From contig NZ_JAEC01000005.1 of NCBI RefSeq assembly GCF_000518705.1, forward strand, positions 186,001-250,000: 64,000 nucleotides of DNA, given 5' to 3'. Shown piece after piece: positions 25,274 through 33,902 of this stretch (positions are counted from its first letter, which is position 1; the number at the start of each line of letters is the position of its first letter). The notes below the pieces were generated by a model. That model worked only from the letters and a program-made list of their open reading frames with translations. It did no database searches and was not told the origin of the DNA. The position numbers and the translations under genes are program-made. The stretch comes from Shewanella colwelliana ATCC 39565. GTDB lineage: Bacteria > Pseudomonadota > Gammaproteobacteria > Enterobacterales > Shewanellaceae.

Positions 25274-27904
25274 TTGAAACTGCTCCAGCTCTGTGCCGTC
25301 ACTGTTATTGCCTTGTCGCAAATAGCCTGTCAGAGCACCAGTAAGGTAACAACCACTAGCCTCAAAAATCAATCGGGTAGCATCAGCTTTCACGACGCAC
25401 AACAACGTACCAGTCGCGTCACCGAACTCAACTACAATATTCACATTAACCTAAGCCAACAATATAACTTCAGCGGCATTGCCGACATACGCTTTAACCT
25501 AGATAACAATAATGCCCCTATCACGCTAGATCTCAATCAAGCCCGTATTATCGAATTTAAAGTCAATGGTAGCAGGCTGTACCCCAACTATGATGGGCAA
25601 TCGCTTAACATCCCACAGTCTCTGTTAAACAGCGGTAGTAATCAGGTTCAAATTAGCTATAGCAAACAGTATAGTGAGGGCGATGAAGGGATCATTAAGT
25701 ACCAAGACCCCATTGATGGTCAAATCTACCTTTACTCTCATTTTTTGCCTGCCAGTGCACAGATGATGATGCCACTCTTCGACCAGCCCGATCTCAAAGC
25801 GGTATTTAATTTATCAGTGGATGCCCCGCAAAATTGGACAGTGATCAGCGCAGGCCCTTTGACAAACCAAGGCGAAGGAGAAACTAACGCAACAACCCAT
25901 TGGCAGTTTGCCCCAACCGATAAACTCAGTCCGCATACCTTTTCACTCTATGCAGGACCCTTTCATCAATGGCAATCCACTAACCATGCCATGCCAATAC
26001 GCTTGTTTGCCCGCCAATCAGTTGCGCCAAGTATCGATGGCGATGCTTGGCTAGCCGCCACAGCCAGCAGTATGAACGCGCTGATTAGAGAACTAGGCGT
26101 TAACTATCCATTTAGACAATATGATCAAATACTGGTGCCGAGTCTTAGCAAGCCTGTCATGGCAAACTCAGCCGTCGCTAGCATTCAGGAGTCAGCGTAC
26201 TTAGTGGCCCAAAATGATAATGCCAACCAGCAACTTATCACTCAAGCACTCGCCTATCAGTGGCTAAGTAATTTAGTCACCTTAAGGTGGTGGAACGATC
26301 TGTGGCTCAGTGAGAGTCTCGCCCAATTTGTGACGCAAAAAGCCTTACGCGATGATTCAAGCAAACCAGCTTGGTATCAAGACAAATATTACGCTTACCA
26401 ACAGGACAACCGTTTCAACAGCCGCGCGATAGAGCAGCCCATGACTCATAGCGACCAAATTCAGCATGGACTGAGTGATGAGACTATTCAGAAAGGAGTC
26501 GCGCTGCTTAGCCAGCTAAATTTCTTGTTAGGGGAAAAAGCGTTCAATCAAGGGATCAGCCATTACCTTGAACAGTATCGATTTAACAACGCTGATTTAA
26601 ATGATTTTATGGCCAGCCTAGCCTTTTCCGCTAAACGCCCACTAAATGAGTGGACCCAAAACTGGTTTTACCAAGGTGGCGTCAACCGGATTGAAGCGGA
26701 CTACCGCTGCGTGAATAACCGTATCACTCAATTCACTATTCATCAGAGCGCTAGTGACCAACATCCAACCTTGCGTGAGCAAAAAGTTAAATTAGGCCTA
26801 TTTACCAAAGGGCGCGGCGCACTGCACCGCAACTTAGCCATCGCGGTGACTTATAAAGGTGAATACACAGAGATAAAGCGCCTACAAGGAGTGAGGTGCC
26901 CCGATCTGGTGTACCTCAACTATCAAGACTGGGGTTATGTTAACGTCAAGCTAGATACTCGCTCGCAAGACACCGCATTGCTGCATCTGAATAAAGTTGG
27001 TGACCCGCAACTGCGCGCTATGTTATGGCTCAGCCTATGGGACTCGGTGTTACGGGGTGAGCTGCCACTCAACCGATTCATGGGAAGTGTATTTATTAAC
27101 TTACCCACTGAACAAGACAATAATACCTTAAGCCAAGTATTGAGTAAGCTCAGCCAAGTTAAGGCTTATTTAGAGCAGATGAGTCCAAATCATCAACATT
27201 ACAGTCAGCGAGTGTTAAAAGCGCTCGAGCAGATGAGTTTACGTCTAGCTATGGCGAATCAGTCTAATCAAACGCTACTTAATTTATGGTTTGATACCTA
27301 TATTCAGTTTGCCCGCAGCCTGCCCGCTCAACGACACCTTGCAGCGCTATTAAATGGTTCCGAACAGCTCTCAGGCCTTACACTGACCCAAGCACAGCGC
27401 TGGGCAATGGTTATCCAACTCAACCGTTATGACTACATCAAAGCGCCACAGTTACTTCTGGCTGAGAAGAAACGCGATAGCTCTGACATAGGCCAATCTC
27501 AGGCGCTTGCCGCAGAGGTGATACGTCCCATAGCCAACCAAAAACGTCAATGGTTCCAGCGGGTACAAACCCATCATGCGGACGCAGACGCATTGATGCT
27601 TAATAAGTTGAATAATGTGATGCGTCACCTCTACCCCAGTGAGCAAAAGGCGCTTAGTAGTGCAACCGCTGAACAGCGACTAGCCGAGCTTGTGGCGCTC
27701 GACACACAAAATAGCAGTGACTTTATGGCTGTCTATACCCAAGCATTGCTGCCAATGAGTTGCTCTTATTCTGGCGTGTCGCGCTTAACTCGCCTACTCG
27801 ATGAAGCCGTTCATCTATCGGATGTGAGCAAACACGGATTGGAACAAGCGATCTCCTTTGAACAGCAATGCCTGACAATCCAAGAAAATATGTTACGCAA
27901 GTAG
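25274..27904 (+). CDS. M1-aminopeptidase-like lipoprotein lacking catalytic residues (pseudoenzyme)
   Basis: 876 aa with a lipoprotein leader (MKLLQLCAVTVIALSQIAC). TTG start at 25274, 8 nt after AAAGG. The fold follows M1 metallopeptidases: N-terminal beta domain (about 50-240), catalytic-like domain (about 245-470) and helical C-terminal domain. Catalytic positions are altered: the zinc motif HExxH reads QALAY (residues 324-328), the exopeptidase GAMEN motif reads PVMAN (294-298, Glu to Ala), and the catalytic Tyr before EKGA appears as Ile405 in TIQKG. Surrounding family sequence is kept (QWLSNLVTLRWWNDLWLSESLAQF, with third-ligand Glu347). The frame is intact, so this looks like a maintained non-catalytic protein, not a decayed gene. 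Confidence 0.88.
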   Translation: MKLLQLCAVTVIALSQIACQSTSKVTTTSLKNQSGSISFHDAQQRTSRVTELNYNIHINLSQQYNFSGIADIRFNLDNNNAPITLDLNQARIIEFKVNGSRLYPNYDGQSLNIPQSLLNSGSNQVQISYSKQYSEGDEGIIKYQDPIDGQIYLYSHFLPASAQMMMPLFDQPDLKAVFNLSVDAPQNWTVISAGPLTNQGEGETNATTHWQFAPTDKLSPHTFSLYAGPFHQWQSTNHAMPIRLFARQSVAPSIDGDAWLAATASSMNALIRELGVNYPFRQYDQILVPSLSKPVMANSAVASIQESAYLVAQNDNANQQLITQALAYQWLSNLVTLRWWNDLWLSESLAQFVTQKALRDDSSKPAWYQDKYYAYQQDNRFNSRAIEQPMTHSDQIQHGLSDETIQKGVALLSQLNFLLGEKAFNQGISHYLEQYRFNNADLNDFMASLAFSAKRPLNEWTQNWFYQGGVNRIEADYRCVNNRITQFTIHQSASDQHPTLREQKVKLGLFTKGRGALHRNLAIAVTYKGEYTEIKRLQGVRCPDLVYLNYQDWGYVNVKLDTRSQDTALLHLNKVGDPQLRAMLWLSLWDSVLRGELPLNRFMGSVFINLPTEQDNNTLSQVLSKLSQVKAYLEQMSPNHQHYSQRVLKALEQMSLRLAMANQSNQTLLNLWFDTYIQFARSLPAQRHLAALLNGSEQLSGLTLTQAQRWAMVIQLNRYDYIKAPQLLLAEKKRDSSDIGQSQALAAEVIRPIANQKRQWFQRVQTHHADADALMLNKLNNVMRHLYPSEQKALSSATAEQRLAELVALDTQNSSDFMAVYTQALLPMSCSYSGVSRLTRLLDEAVHLSDVSKHGLEQAISFEQQCLTIQENMLRK

Positions 27905-28054
27905 TCAATTTACACAGAATATTGTAATAATCGACAACTATTAGCAGATAATGACTATCAAGATAAAATATTGGCATATTTATCAATAGGTTATTTTTGG
28001 CCTATTGTTTGCTTATTCCAATAAAGCCAAATTATAAAAGGACGAGAGGAATTT

Positions 28055-28267
28055 ATGGGACCATTTGAAATTGCAGCCATTGCCATCATTGGGGCATTCG
28101 CCATTAGTGGGTATAAAGAATATAACAAACGTCATGACAACATGGATAGCAAGGCAGTAGACGAGCTTAAAACTGAACTAGAAAGATTAAAAGATCGCGT
28201 CGTAACCCTAGAGAAAATCGTTACCGATAAATCTTATCAATTAGGTGATGAGATCGAGCGACTTTAA
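28055..28267 (+). CDS. Small membrane coiled-coil protein, PspB-like
   Basis: 70 aa: an N-terminal hydrophobic segment (FEIAAIAIIGAFAISGY, residues 4-20) followed by a charged coiled coil (ELKTELERLKDRVVTLEKIVTDKSYQLGDEIERL). This layout and the RVVTLEKI segment recall phage-shock protein B, but no pspA, pspC or pspF is adjacent, so the PspB role is not established. AGGACGAGAGGA precedes the ATG. A terminator follows at once. Confidence 0.75.
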   Translation: MGPFEIAAIAIIGAFAISGYKEYNKRHDNMDSKAVDELKTELERLKDRVVTLEKIVTDKSYQLGDEIERL

Positions 28268-28268
28268 T

Positions 28269-28296
28269 AAAAATGCCACCTAAGGGTGGCATTTTT
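28269..28296. terminator. Bidirectional terminator
   Basis: AAAAATGCCACC/GGTGGCATTTTT around loop TAAG, between the PspB-like gene and the convergent phosphoribosyltransferase gene (stop at 28311). Confidence 0.88.
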
Positions 28297-28310
28297 GTTT
28301 GTGTAGGTAA

Positions 28311-28871
28311 TTAGGCAAACAGCTCTTTAATATTTTTCAAATCACTTTTGCCCTCTGCGAGCTCTTCAGGCGTCAATCCTGAAACTTCATGAGGGAATAC
28401 CAACCACTCTTCAGACTCATGAATAAAGTAATCAGGTGTTAACTCAACGGCGGTATTCTTCGGCTTATAGTAAGGGCAAGCAATACGCACATCACGCGGC
28501 ATATTGAGGCGCATCAGCTCTTGTAGCTTTTCTTTTAATGCATGAATGCTGCGGCCAGAATCAAACACATCGTCGACAATCAACAGACCATCGTCAGCAT
28601 TAGCATTTTCAATAATGTAGTGCAGACCGTGTACTTTGATCTTTTTACTCTGCTGGTTAATACCATAATAAGAGGAAGTTCGAACGGCAATATGATCGGT
28701 TTCAACTTCTTTAAAGTCAAAATACTCCTGTACTGCAATCCCGATTGGAGCACCGCCACGCCAAATCCCAACAATAAACTGTGGTCTAAAACCACTTTCA
28801 AAAACTTGTGCAGCTAAACGAAATGAATCCTCTAGCAGCTCCTGTGCAGTGATAAAGCGTTTCTCAGACAT
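28311..28871 (-). CDS. Phosphoribosyltransferase (hypoxanthine/xanthine type, COG2236-like)
   Basis: 186-aa cytoplasmic purine-salvage type enzyme. The PRPP-binding loop is LLIVDDVFDSGRSIHALKE, and IVGIWRGGAPIGIAVQEYF forms the first conserved loop. It is distinct from E. coli Hpt and Gpt in sequence, so the base transferred (hypoxanthine, guanine or xanthine) cannot be told. Monocistronic. Confidence 0.85.
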   Translation of the reverse strand: MSEKRFITAQELLEDSFRLAAQVFESGFRPQFIVGIWRGGAPIGIAVQEYFDFKEVETDHIAVRTSSYYGINQQSKKIKVHGLHYIIENANADDGLLIVDDVFDSGRSIHALKEKLQELMRLNMPRDVRIACPYYKPKNTAVELTPDYFIHESEEWLVFPHEVSGLTPEELAEGKSDLKNIKELFA

Positions 28872-29091
28872 CCGACCGTCCCCATCTTGTTATATTTTAT
28901 TTGCGAGTAGGTAAAGTTAATCCATACAGATTAGTCTTCGCCAAAATTCAACGTAGCACAAATCAACCGAGTTGAGGGTCAAATCGATGGATATTCACTA
29001 CGGGATTTTGGAGCGAGATTTTATACTAAAAACTGCCTACATGCTGCACAAATTAACTAAACTTGAGAACGGCAGCGCTTTTTAGGCAAAA

Positions 29092-29148
29092 GAGAAGCCG
29101 CACAGATGGCGGCTTCTCATCGCAATCAGCTTTTATACTGATTGCGAT
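29092..29148 (-). terminator. Two consecutive hairpins after phoD
   Basis: Hairpin 1 (29119-29148): ATCGCAATCAG / CTGATTGCGAT, 11-bp perfect stem with an 8-nt loop. Hairpin 2 (29092-29118): GAGAAGCCGC / GCGGCTTCTC, 10-bp stem, followed on the minus strand by TTTTGCC. Together they follow the phoD stop (29167) and probably end its transcript. Confidence 0.65.
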
Positions 29149-29166
29149 TGCCGAAAAGCGATTGCT

Positions 29167-30948
29167 TTAACTGGCGGACACTGGGGTAATCGTCTTCTCG
29201 CCCGCTTTAGTAACTGCCGAAAAACGCTTGTCTGTCGCTTCGCTAAACTCAGTAGACATTAAGGTATCAACGTAATGCCAGTCGCTGCGCACCATCTCAT
29301 TGTCAAAAGTTAGCACCATGAACCCACGATCGCGTAAGTTGGTGTATTTAAGCCCAGCGACCAGATCAACAATACCCGCCTCAGTAACAGCTTGTTGATC
29401 AGCTGAGATCCCCAAATAGTATTCTAGGCCAGGAGAAGACACTGAACTGGTAGCAAACTCAACGCCAACCGCATCACCGTGACTATCTGTTAGCTCATTG
29501 GCCCAAGCATTATGGGTGTCACCAGCAATCACCACTAAGTTAGTCCCCTTCGCTTTTGCCGTGGCAAGGATCACTTCGCGCTCATAAGCATAGCCGTCCC
29601 ATGCGTCCAAGTTGTAAGGAATTGAGGGTAACTGTAATAACGCCATCACTTCAGGAGTCAGTTTATGTTGATTACCGATCAAAAAACTGTATTCCTGCGC
29701 CGTTAGCGTTGGGTCGTTTGCAGCAGCACGGGCAGCTAGCTGCGCTAATGCCCCTAACTCAGCATATTGATAAACGCTAAGTTTTTGTGTCGCTATCGCC
29801 GCAGGTAACATCATAGAACCCATCAGAACTTGTTGACCCAATACTTGCCATTTAGCCGTACTATTAAGCATATGACCTTGCAGCCACTGCAGCTGTTCAG
29901 TACCTAGCATGGTGCGCTCAGTACTGGTGACGTCGGCCATAAAGCCAGCGCTATCAATGGTGTTGGTCGCATCATCAATGTAATCGGCATAATCAAGCTG
30001 TTTGTCTCGCGCTAAAAGACGAGTGTCTAACATATGCAAATCAAGGAGGTTACCAAAACTAAACGAGCGGTAGATCTCTTCATGGTTACCCTCTTTCCAC
30101 GGACGGATAGGCAACCATTCAAAATAAGCTTGTAGGGCAGCAGTTTTGCGTGCTTCAAAATCGCCTTCAGCTTCGTTATGGTTCTCTGCACCATCGGCCC
30201 AAGCGTCATTAGCCACTTCATGGTCATCCCATACTGTAATAAATGGCACTTTGGCATGCAGTGCAGTGAGCGATGCATCACTACGATACTGCCCATAACG
30301 GGTACGGTAGTCGGCAAGGGTAAATAGCTCTCCAGCTGGCATGACTTCACGCTCTAGCTCTGCAGCGTTTTCACTGGCATAGCCGCCACGACCATATTCA
30401 TAGATATAATCACCTAAATGAATCACCGCATCGAGATCGTCCATGTTACTGGCAAGCTGATAAACATTAAAATGACCTGCAGGGAAGTTAGCGCAAGACA
30501 TCACAGCCAGTTTGACCGAATCGATTGCGCCTTCAGGAAGCGTCTTGGCTTGGCCGATAGGAGAAACTGTAGTGCCTGATTTAAAGCGATAATAATAACG
30601 TGTTCCCGCATCAAGGCCGATAGCATCAACTTTGACCGTATAATCTCTATCTTGACTAGTTACCATTTCACCATTGCCAATAAGCTGGCTGAAGGCTTCA
30701 TCGGTGGCGATCTCCCAACTAACACGGGTTTCGGCGTCCATTTCAGGCGTGATACGCGTCCACAAAATAATGCTGCTGTGGGTCGGGTCACCGCTGGCCA
30801 CACCATGCATAAATTTTACGCTAACGCCAGTTTGCTCATCGTCATCATCGCTGCTCGAACACCCCATAAGGCCATAAGAGACCACGGCAGCACCAACACC
30901 CTTAGCCGACATGGCTAAAAAATCCCTGCGAGAATAGTTTGTTTTCAT
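29167..30948 (-). CDS. phoD: PhoD-type alkaline phosphatase/phosphodiesterase, Tat-exported lipoprotein
   Basis: 593-aa calcium/iron-type phosphatase of the PhoD family. ATG 30948 has AAAGGAAT upstream and yields a twin-arginine leader SRRDFLAMSAKG ending in a lipobox GLMGC, so it is probably Tat-exported and lipid-anchored. Metal-site motifs: VMSCANFPAG, VIHLGDYIYEYG, FITVWDDHEVANDAW and VIAGDTHNAWANEL. PhoD N domain (FMHGVASGDPTHSSIILWTRITP) precedes. A longer frame to 30987 adds 13 residues without a ribosome-binding site. No clear Pho box was found upstream. Confidence 0.9.
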   Translation of the reverse strand: MKTNYSRRDFLAMSAKGVGAAVVSYGLMGCSSSDDDDEQTGVSVKFMHGVASGDPTHSSIILWTRITPEMDAETRVSWEIATDEAFSQLIGNGEMVTSQDRDYTVKVDAIGLDAGTRYYYRFKSGTTVSPIGQAKTLPEGAIDSVKLAVMSCANFPAGHFNVYQLASNMDDLDAVIHLGDYIYEYGRGGYASENAAELEREVMPAGELFTLADYRTRYGQYRSDASLTALHAKVPFITVWDDHEVANDAWADGAENHNEAEGDFEARKTAALQAYFEWLPIRPWKEGNHEEIYRSFSFGNLLDLHMLDTRLLARDKQLDYADYIDDATNTIDSAGFMADVTSTERTMLGTEQLQWLQGHMLNSTAKWQVLGQQVLMGSMMLPAAIATQKLSVYQYAELGALAQLAARAAANDPTLTAQEYSFLIGNQHKLTPEVMALLQLPSIPYNLDAWDGYAYEREVILATAKAKGTNLVVIAGDTHNAWANELTDSHGDAVGVEFATSSVSSPGLEYYLGISADQQAVTEAGIVDLVAGLKYTNLRDRGFMVLTFDNEMVRSDWHYVDTLMSTEFSEATDKRFSAVTKAGEKTITPVSAS

Positions 30949-31300
30949 TGTTATTCCTTTAATTGAGCCAGATATCCCTACCGTCAACCTGCCACATTAC
31001 GCTGACAAGTCCACGACCACTTAAGAAGATACAGGCCTTGTTATTGTTATTCCTGGTAAGAGGTCTAATCACTCTAATTATCTGTTAACAATATTGCAAA
31101 ATTATTATGCAACAAGTAGTAGATAGATTTGCTAAATTTGCAGAAACAAGCAACGAAAAATACTAGGAAAGCCTAAAGTAAAGAGGGTGTAGAGTATTTT
31201 TCACTAGCCTAAAACGATTTCTCCAAAAAAAATTAGAGCTAAAACACTAAGCCAAGAAAGCTGTTATGATTTAAATAATGAACAGCCAAAGGAGACAAGG
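30949..31300. other. 352-bp intergenic region between divergent phoD and CBS-protein genes
   Basis: AT-rich. Apart from an extended -10 element near the CBS-protein gene (31262-31270), I see no clear operator, hairpin or short gene. Confidence 0.5.
31262..31270 (+). promoter_or_regulatory. Candidate extended -10 promoter of the CBS-protein gene
   Basis: TGTTATGAT (TG-N-TATGAT) lies 30 bp before the ATG at 31301. No good -35 hexamer is seen, as is common for extended -10 promoters. Confidence 0.35.
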
Positions 31301-31723
31301 ATGAAAGTCAGCGACATTATGAGTCATGAGGTGGTTTGCATAAGCGATCAAGCCACAGCAAAGGATGCCCACCTATTGATGCAAGATCGTGGTGTGAGAC
31401 ACCTACCCGTCATCAGTGAAACAGACGGTAAACTGGTTGGGATCATTACCCATAAGAAGATGATTTCCGCTGTTATCCACATGCTCAATCAATATGGAGC
31501 AGGCGCTCTCGATCGCAAGGAACGTAAAACCACCATCACGGAGCTAATGGAGACCGACTTTCAAAAGCTCACCATGGATGAACCCTTAGCGGTGGTGGTC
31601 GATTACTTTATTGATAATAAGCTAGGCTGCTTACCTGTAGTGGATGAGCATTTTAAAGTAAAGGGAATCGTGACTTCCTCAGACTTTGTAAAGCTATGCG
31701 CTAAACTGCTTCAGGCTAACTAA
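31301..31723 (+). CDS. Tandem CBS-domain protein
   Basis: 140-aa cytoplasmic protein consisting of two CBS domains (MKVSDIMSHEVVCISDQATAKDAHLLMQDRGVRHLPVI...GIITHKKMI; then ITELMETDFQKLTMDEPLAVVVDYFIDNKLGCLPVV...GIVTSSDFV). CBS pairs bind adenine nucleotides and usually regulate a partner; none is fused or evident nearby. AAAGGAG precedes the ATG. Confidence 0.87.
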   Translation: MKVSDIMSHEVVCISDQATAKDAHLLMQDRGVRHLPVISETDGKLVGIITHKKMISAVIHMLNQYGAGALDRKERKTTITELMETDFQKLTMDEPLAVVVDYFIDNKLGCLPVVDEHFKVKGIVTSSDFVKLCAKLLQAN

Positions 31724-31738
31724 ATCAGCGAGTCGTCA

Positions 31739-32446
31739 TTATACCAATAGGTATGCAAAAAATGGTGCGCCGATAACCATGGCAATTCCCGTCAATATCA
31801 TGGTTAGGCTCGCCACAACGCCCTCCTCTTGCCCCAACTCGGCCGCTTTAGCTGCACCAACGCCATGAGCCGAAGCCCCCAATGCTGCGCCCTTTGCCAG
31901 CGGGCTGCGTATTCTAGCCAGTTTGAATATCGGTGCACATAGCAGCATGCCTAATATGCCTGTGACTAATACTAACATTGCCGTTAAATCTGGTACGCCA
32001 CCAAATGCAGAAGTGGCCTCAATGGCAAATGGTGTCGATACTGACCGAACTAGCATGCTATGAGACAATTCAGGTGGCAGATAGATCACTTTTACCAGCA
32101 ACCAAGAAGATATCAAGCCAGCAAAGAGTCCTGTCAACACACCGATGCTAATCGTCATTGGGTAACGTAAAATAAGGTGACGCTCCCAATAGATTGGTAA
32201 AGCAAATGCTATCGTTGCTGGTGCCAATAAGGCTGATAAGTAATGGCTATAGGCAAAATAGGTAGGTAATGGAATAGCAAACAGCAACACAACCGAGACT
32301 AAACATGCTGGGGTCACAATCATGGGTGACAGCCACCAGTGCCGATACCGCTTATATAGACGTTTACTGACAAAATAGGTCACAACTGTGGTCAATAGAC
32401 AAGCCAGTGCCACCCCTTGCGAAGCTAATAACTGCGGCATAGTCAC
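31739..32446 (-). CDS. lrgB: LrgB/CidB family inner-membrane protein
   Basis: 235 aa with several transmembrane segments. Family signature parts: SVSTPFAIEATSAFGGVPDLTAMLVLVTGILG, then LAKGAALGASAHGVGAAKAAELGQEEGVVASLTMILTG. The start is GTG 32446 or ATG 32440; either overlaps or abuts the lrgA stop, so the two are coupled. LrgAB/CidAB proteins were described as holin-like or as pyruvate/glycolate carriers; which applies here is unknown. Confidence 0.87.
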   Translation of the reverse strand: MTMPQLLASQGVALACLLTTVVTYFVSKRLYKRYRHWWLSPMIVTPACLVSVVLLFAIPLPTYFAYSHYLSALLAPATIAFALPIYWERHLILRYPMTISIGVLTGLFAGLISSWLLVKVIYLPPELSHSMLVRSVSTPFAIEATSAFGGVPDLTAMLVLVTGILGMLLCAPIFKLARIRSPLAKGAALGASAHGVGAAKAAELGQEEGVVASLTMILTGIAMVIGAPFFAYLLV

Positions 32447-32883
32447 TATTCACCTACCTTAACAGGCTGCAACACACCAAACTGGCGCCTCGCACGCTGA
32501 CGTCGACGCTCAAAACGAAACACTCTGTCGATAACAAAACCTGTACTCACCAAGACACACGCGCTGCCCGCCACTAATGTCAGCATCAAACTCACGCCAT
32601 ACTGGTGTAATAGTGGTGCATAGTGAATAGAGGCGACCACTGGCGGAATAAAAAACAACAATAACTCTCCTAGCAACCAAGTCGCACCAACGGCAACAAA
32701 ACGCTCAGGTAACCAATTGAGTGCGAGCAAGAGAAATAGCGCGGCCAAGCCCACCACACTGCTAGGCACAGGTAACCCAAGTCGATCGACTAACCACTGT
32801 GCGGCAAACGCCAGAAGGCAGAGCAATCCAACTTGAAGTAGGGTTTGGCAAACGTGCTTGCATTGGTTGATTGAAATTGTCAT
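32446..32883 (-). CDS. lrgA: LrgA/CidA family inner-membrane protein
   Basis: 145 aa with four hydrophobic segments (LLQVGLLCLLAFAAQWLV; PVPSSVVGLAALFLLLALNWL; GATWLLGELLLFFIPPVVASI; LMLTLVAGSACVLVSTGFVID). The segment FFIPPVVASIHY and the P-V-P-S-S-V-V-G motif are typical of LrgA/CidA. Coupled to lrgB; divergent from a LysR-type regulator gene, the CidR-cidAB arrangement. Confidence 0.87.
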   Translation of the reverse strand: MTISINQCKHVCQTLLQVGLLCLLAFAAQWLVDRLGLPVPSSVVGLAALFLLLALNWLPERFVAVGATWLLGELLLFFIPPVVASIHYAPLLHQYGVSLMLTLVAGSACVLVSTGFVIDRVFRFERRRQRARRQFGVLQPVKVGE

Positions 32884-32997
32884 AGCGAACTTAATAAGAG
32901 AGGTCTAACAGTTGGATTGATCTTACGCTTGCAATTTAAATAAAAAAAATGAATATTATTTATAAACTTCATAACCAAAAGTAATTGAGTTTAATTT

Positions 32998-33885
32998 ATG
33001 GACTTAAAAGCGCTTCACTATCTGGTTGAAATCGTAAAATGTGGTGGCTTTAATCGCGCTGCAGCAAAGATCCATATCAGTCAGCCTGCATTATCAAAAG
33101 CGATAAACCAACTAGAGGCGGAACTTGAATTGCCACTGCTTACTCGTGGAAAACGTGGCACCTCCGTCGCCTTAACCGTGCATGGTCAATTGGTTTACGA
33201 TTATGCCGTCCGTCTATTAGACACTAAGCAGGCGATGTTTAATGAACTCAATCAGTTAAGAGGTTTAGAGACAGGGCAGCTAAAACTGGGCCTTGCGCCG
33301 CTGGGCAGCGCCGAACTGTTTGCCCCCATCATCGCAAAATTTCGCCAGCGTCATCCCAAGATAAATACCCAATTATTAGTGCGTGGTGGCGTTGAGCAAA
33401 CATCAGCACTGCAACAGGGAGAAATTGAGCTTGCAACCGGGATCATAGAGTTAGGCAACGAGTTTGAAGGGATAGCCATTCATACTGAACCCATGGTGGT
33501 GGTATTACCTGCCCAACATGAGTTAGCCCAACGCCAAGAAATTCCCCTCAGTGCGCTCAATCACTGCTCACAGATCCTATTTGAAGCGGAATTTTCCCTG
33601 CATGAGATGGTCATCAACGCGTGCGAGCAAGCGGACGTGATCATAGATAACCCGACTCAGGTTAACCAACCTGAATTTGGTATTGCCCTTGTCGCCTCTG
33701 GCATAGGTGTCATGTTGCTGCCCCGTTTCATCGCTGAACGTTACCAAATAGAGGGCGTTGTCACTCGTGCGCTCACTGAAACCAGATTAAGCTGGAAAAT
33801 GAGCTTATTTTGGGTCAAAGATAAGCCGCTCTCTTTTGCCGCATTAACCATGATAGAGATTGTTAAACAGCACCTAAAACGTTAA
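32998..33885 (+). CDS. LysR-family transcriptional regulator of lrgAB (CidR-like)
   Basis: 295 aa. N-terminal winged helix-turn-helix (MDLKALHYLVEIVKCGGFNRAAAKIHISQPALSKAINQLEAELELPLLTRGKRGT), followed by the LysR substrate-binding fold (LKLGLAPLGSAELFAPIIAKFRQRHPKINTQLLVRGG...). Divergent from lrgAB with 114 bp between, so it most likely controls that operon. The effector is unknown. Confidence 0.88.
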   Translation: MDLKALHYLVEIVKCGGFNRAAAKIHISQPALSKAINQLEAELELPLLTRGKRGTSVALTVHGQLVYDYAVRLLDTKQAMFNELNQLRGLETGQLKLGLAPLGSAELFAPIIAKFRQRHPKINTQLLVRGGVEQTSALQQGEIELATGIIELGNEFEGIAIHTEPMVVVLPAQHELAQRQEIPLSALNHCSQILFEAEFSLHEMVINACEQADVIIDNPTQVNQPEFGIALVASGIGVMLLPRFIAERYQIEGVVTRALTETRLSWKMSLFWVKDKPLSFAALTMIEIVKQHLKR

Positions 33886-33902
33886 TAGCCGCGACGGCTT
33901 TA

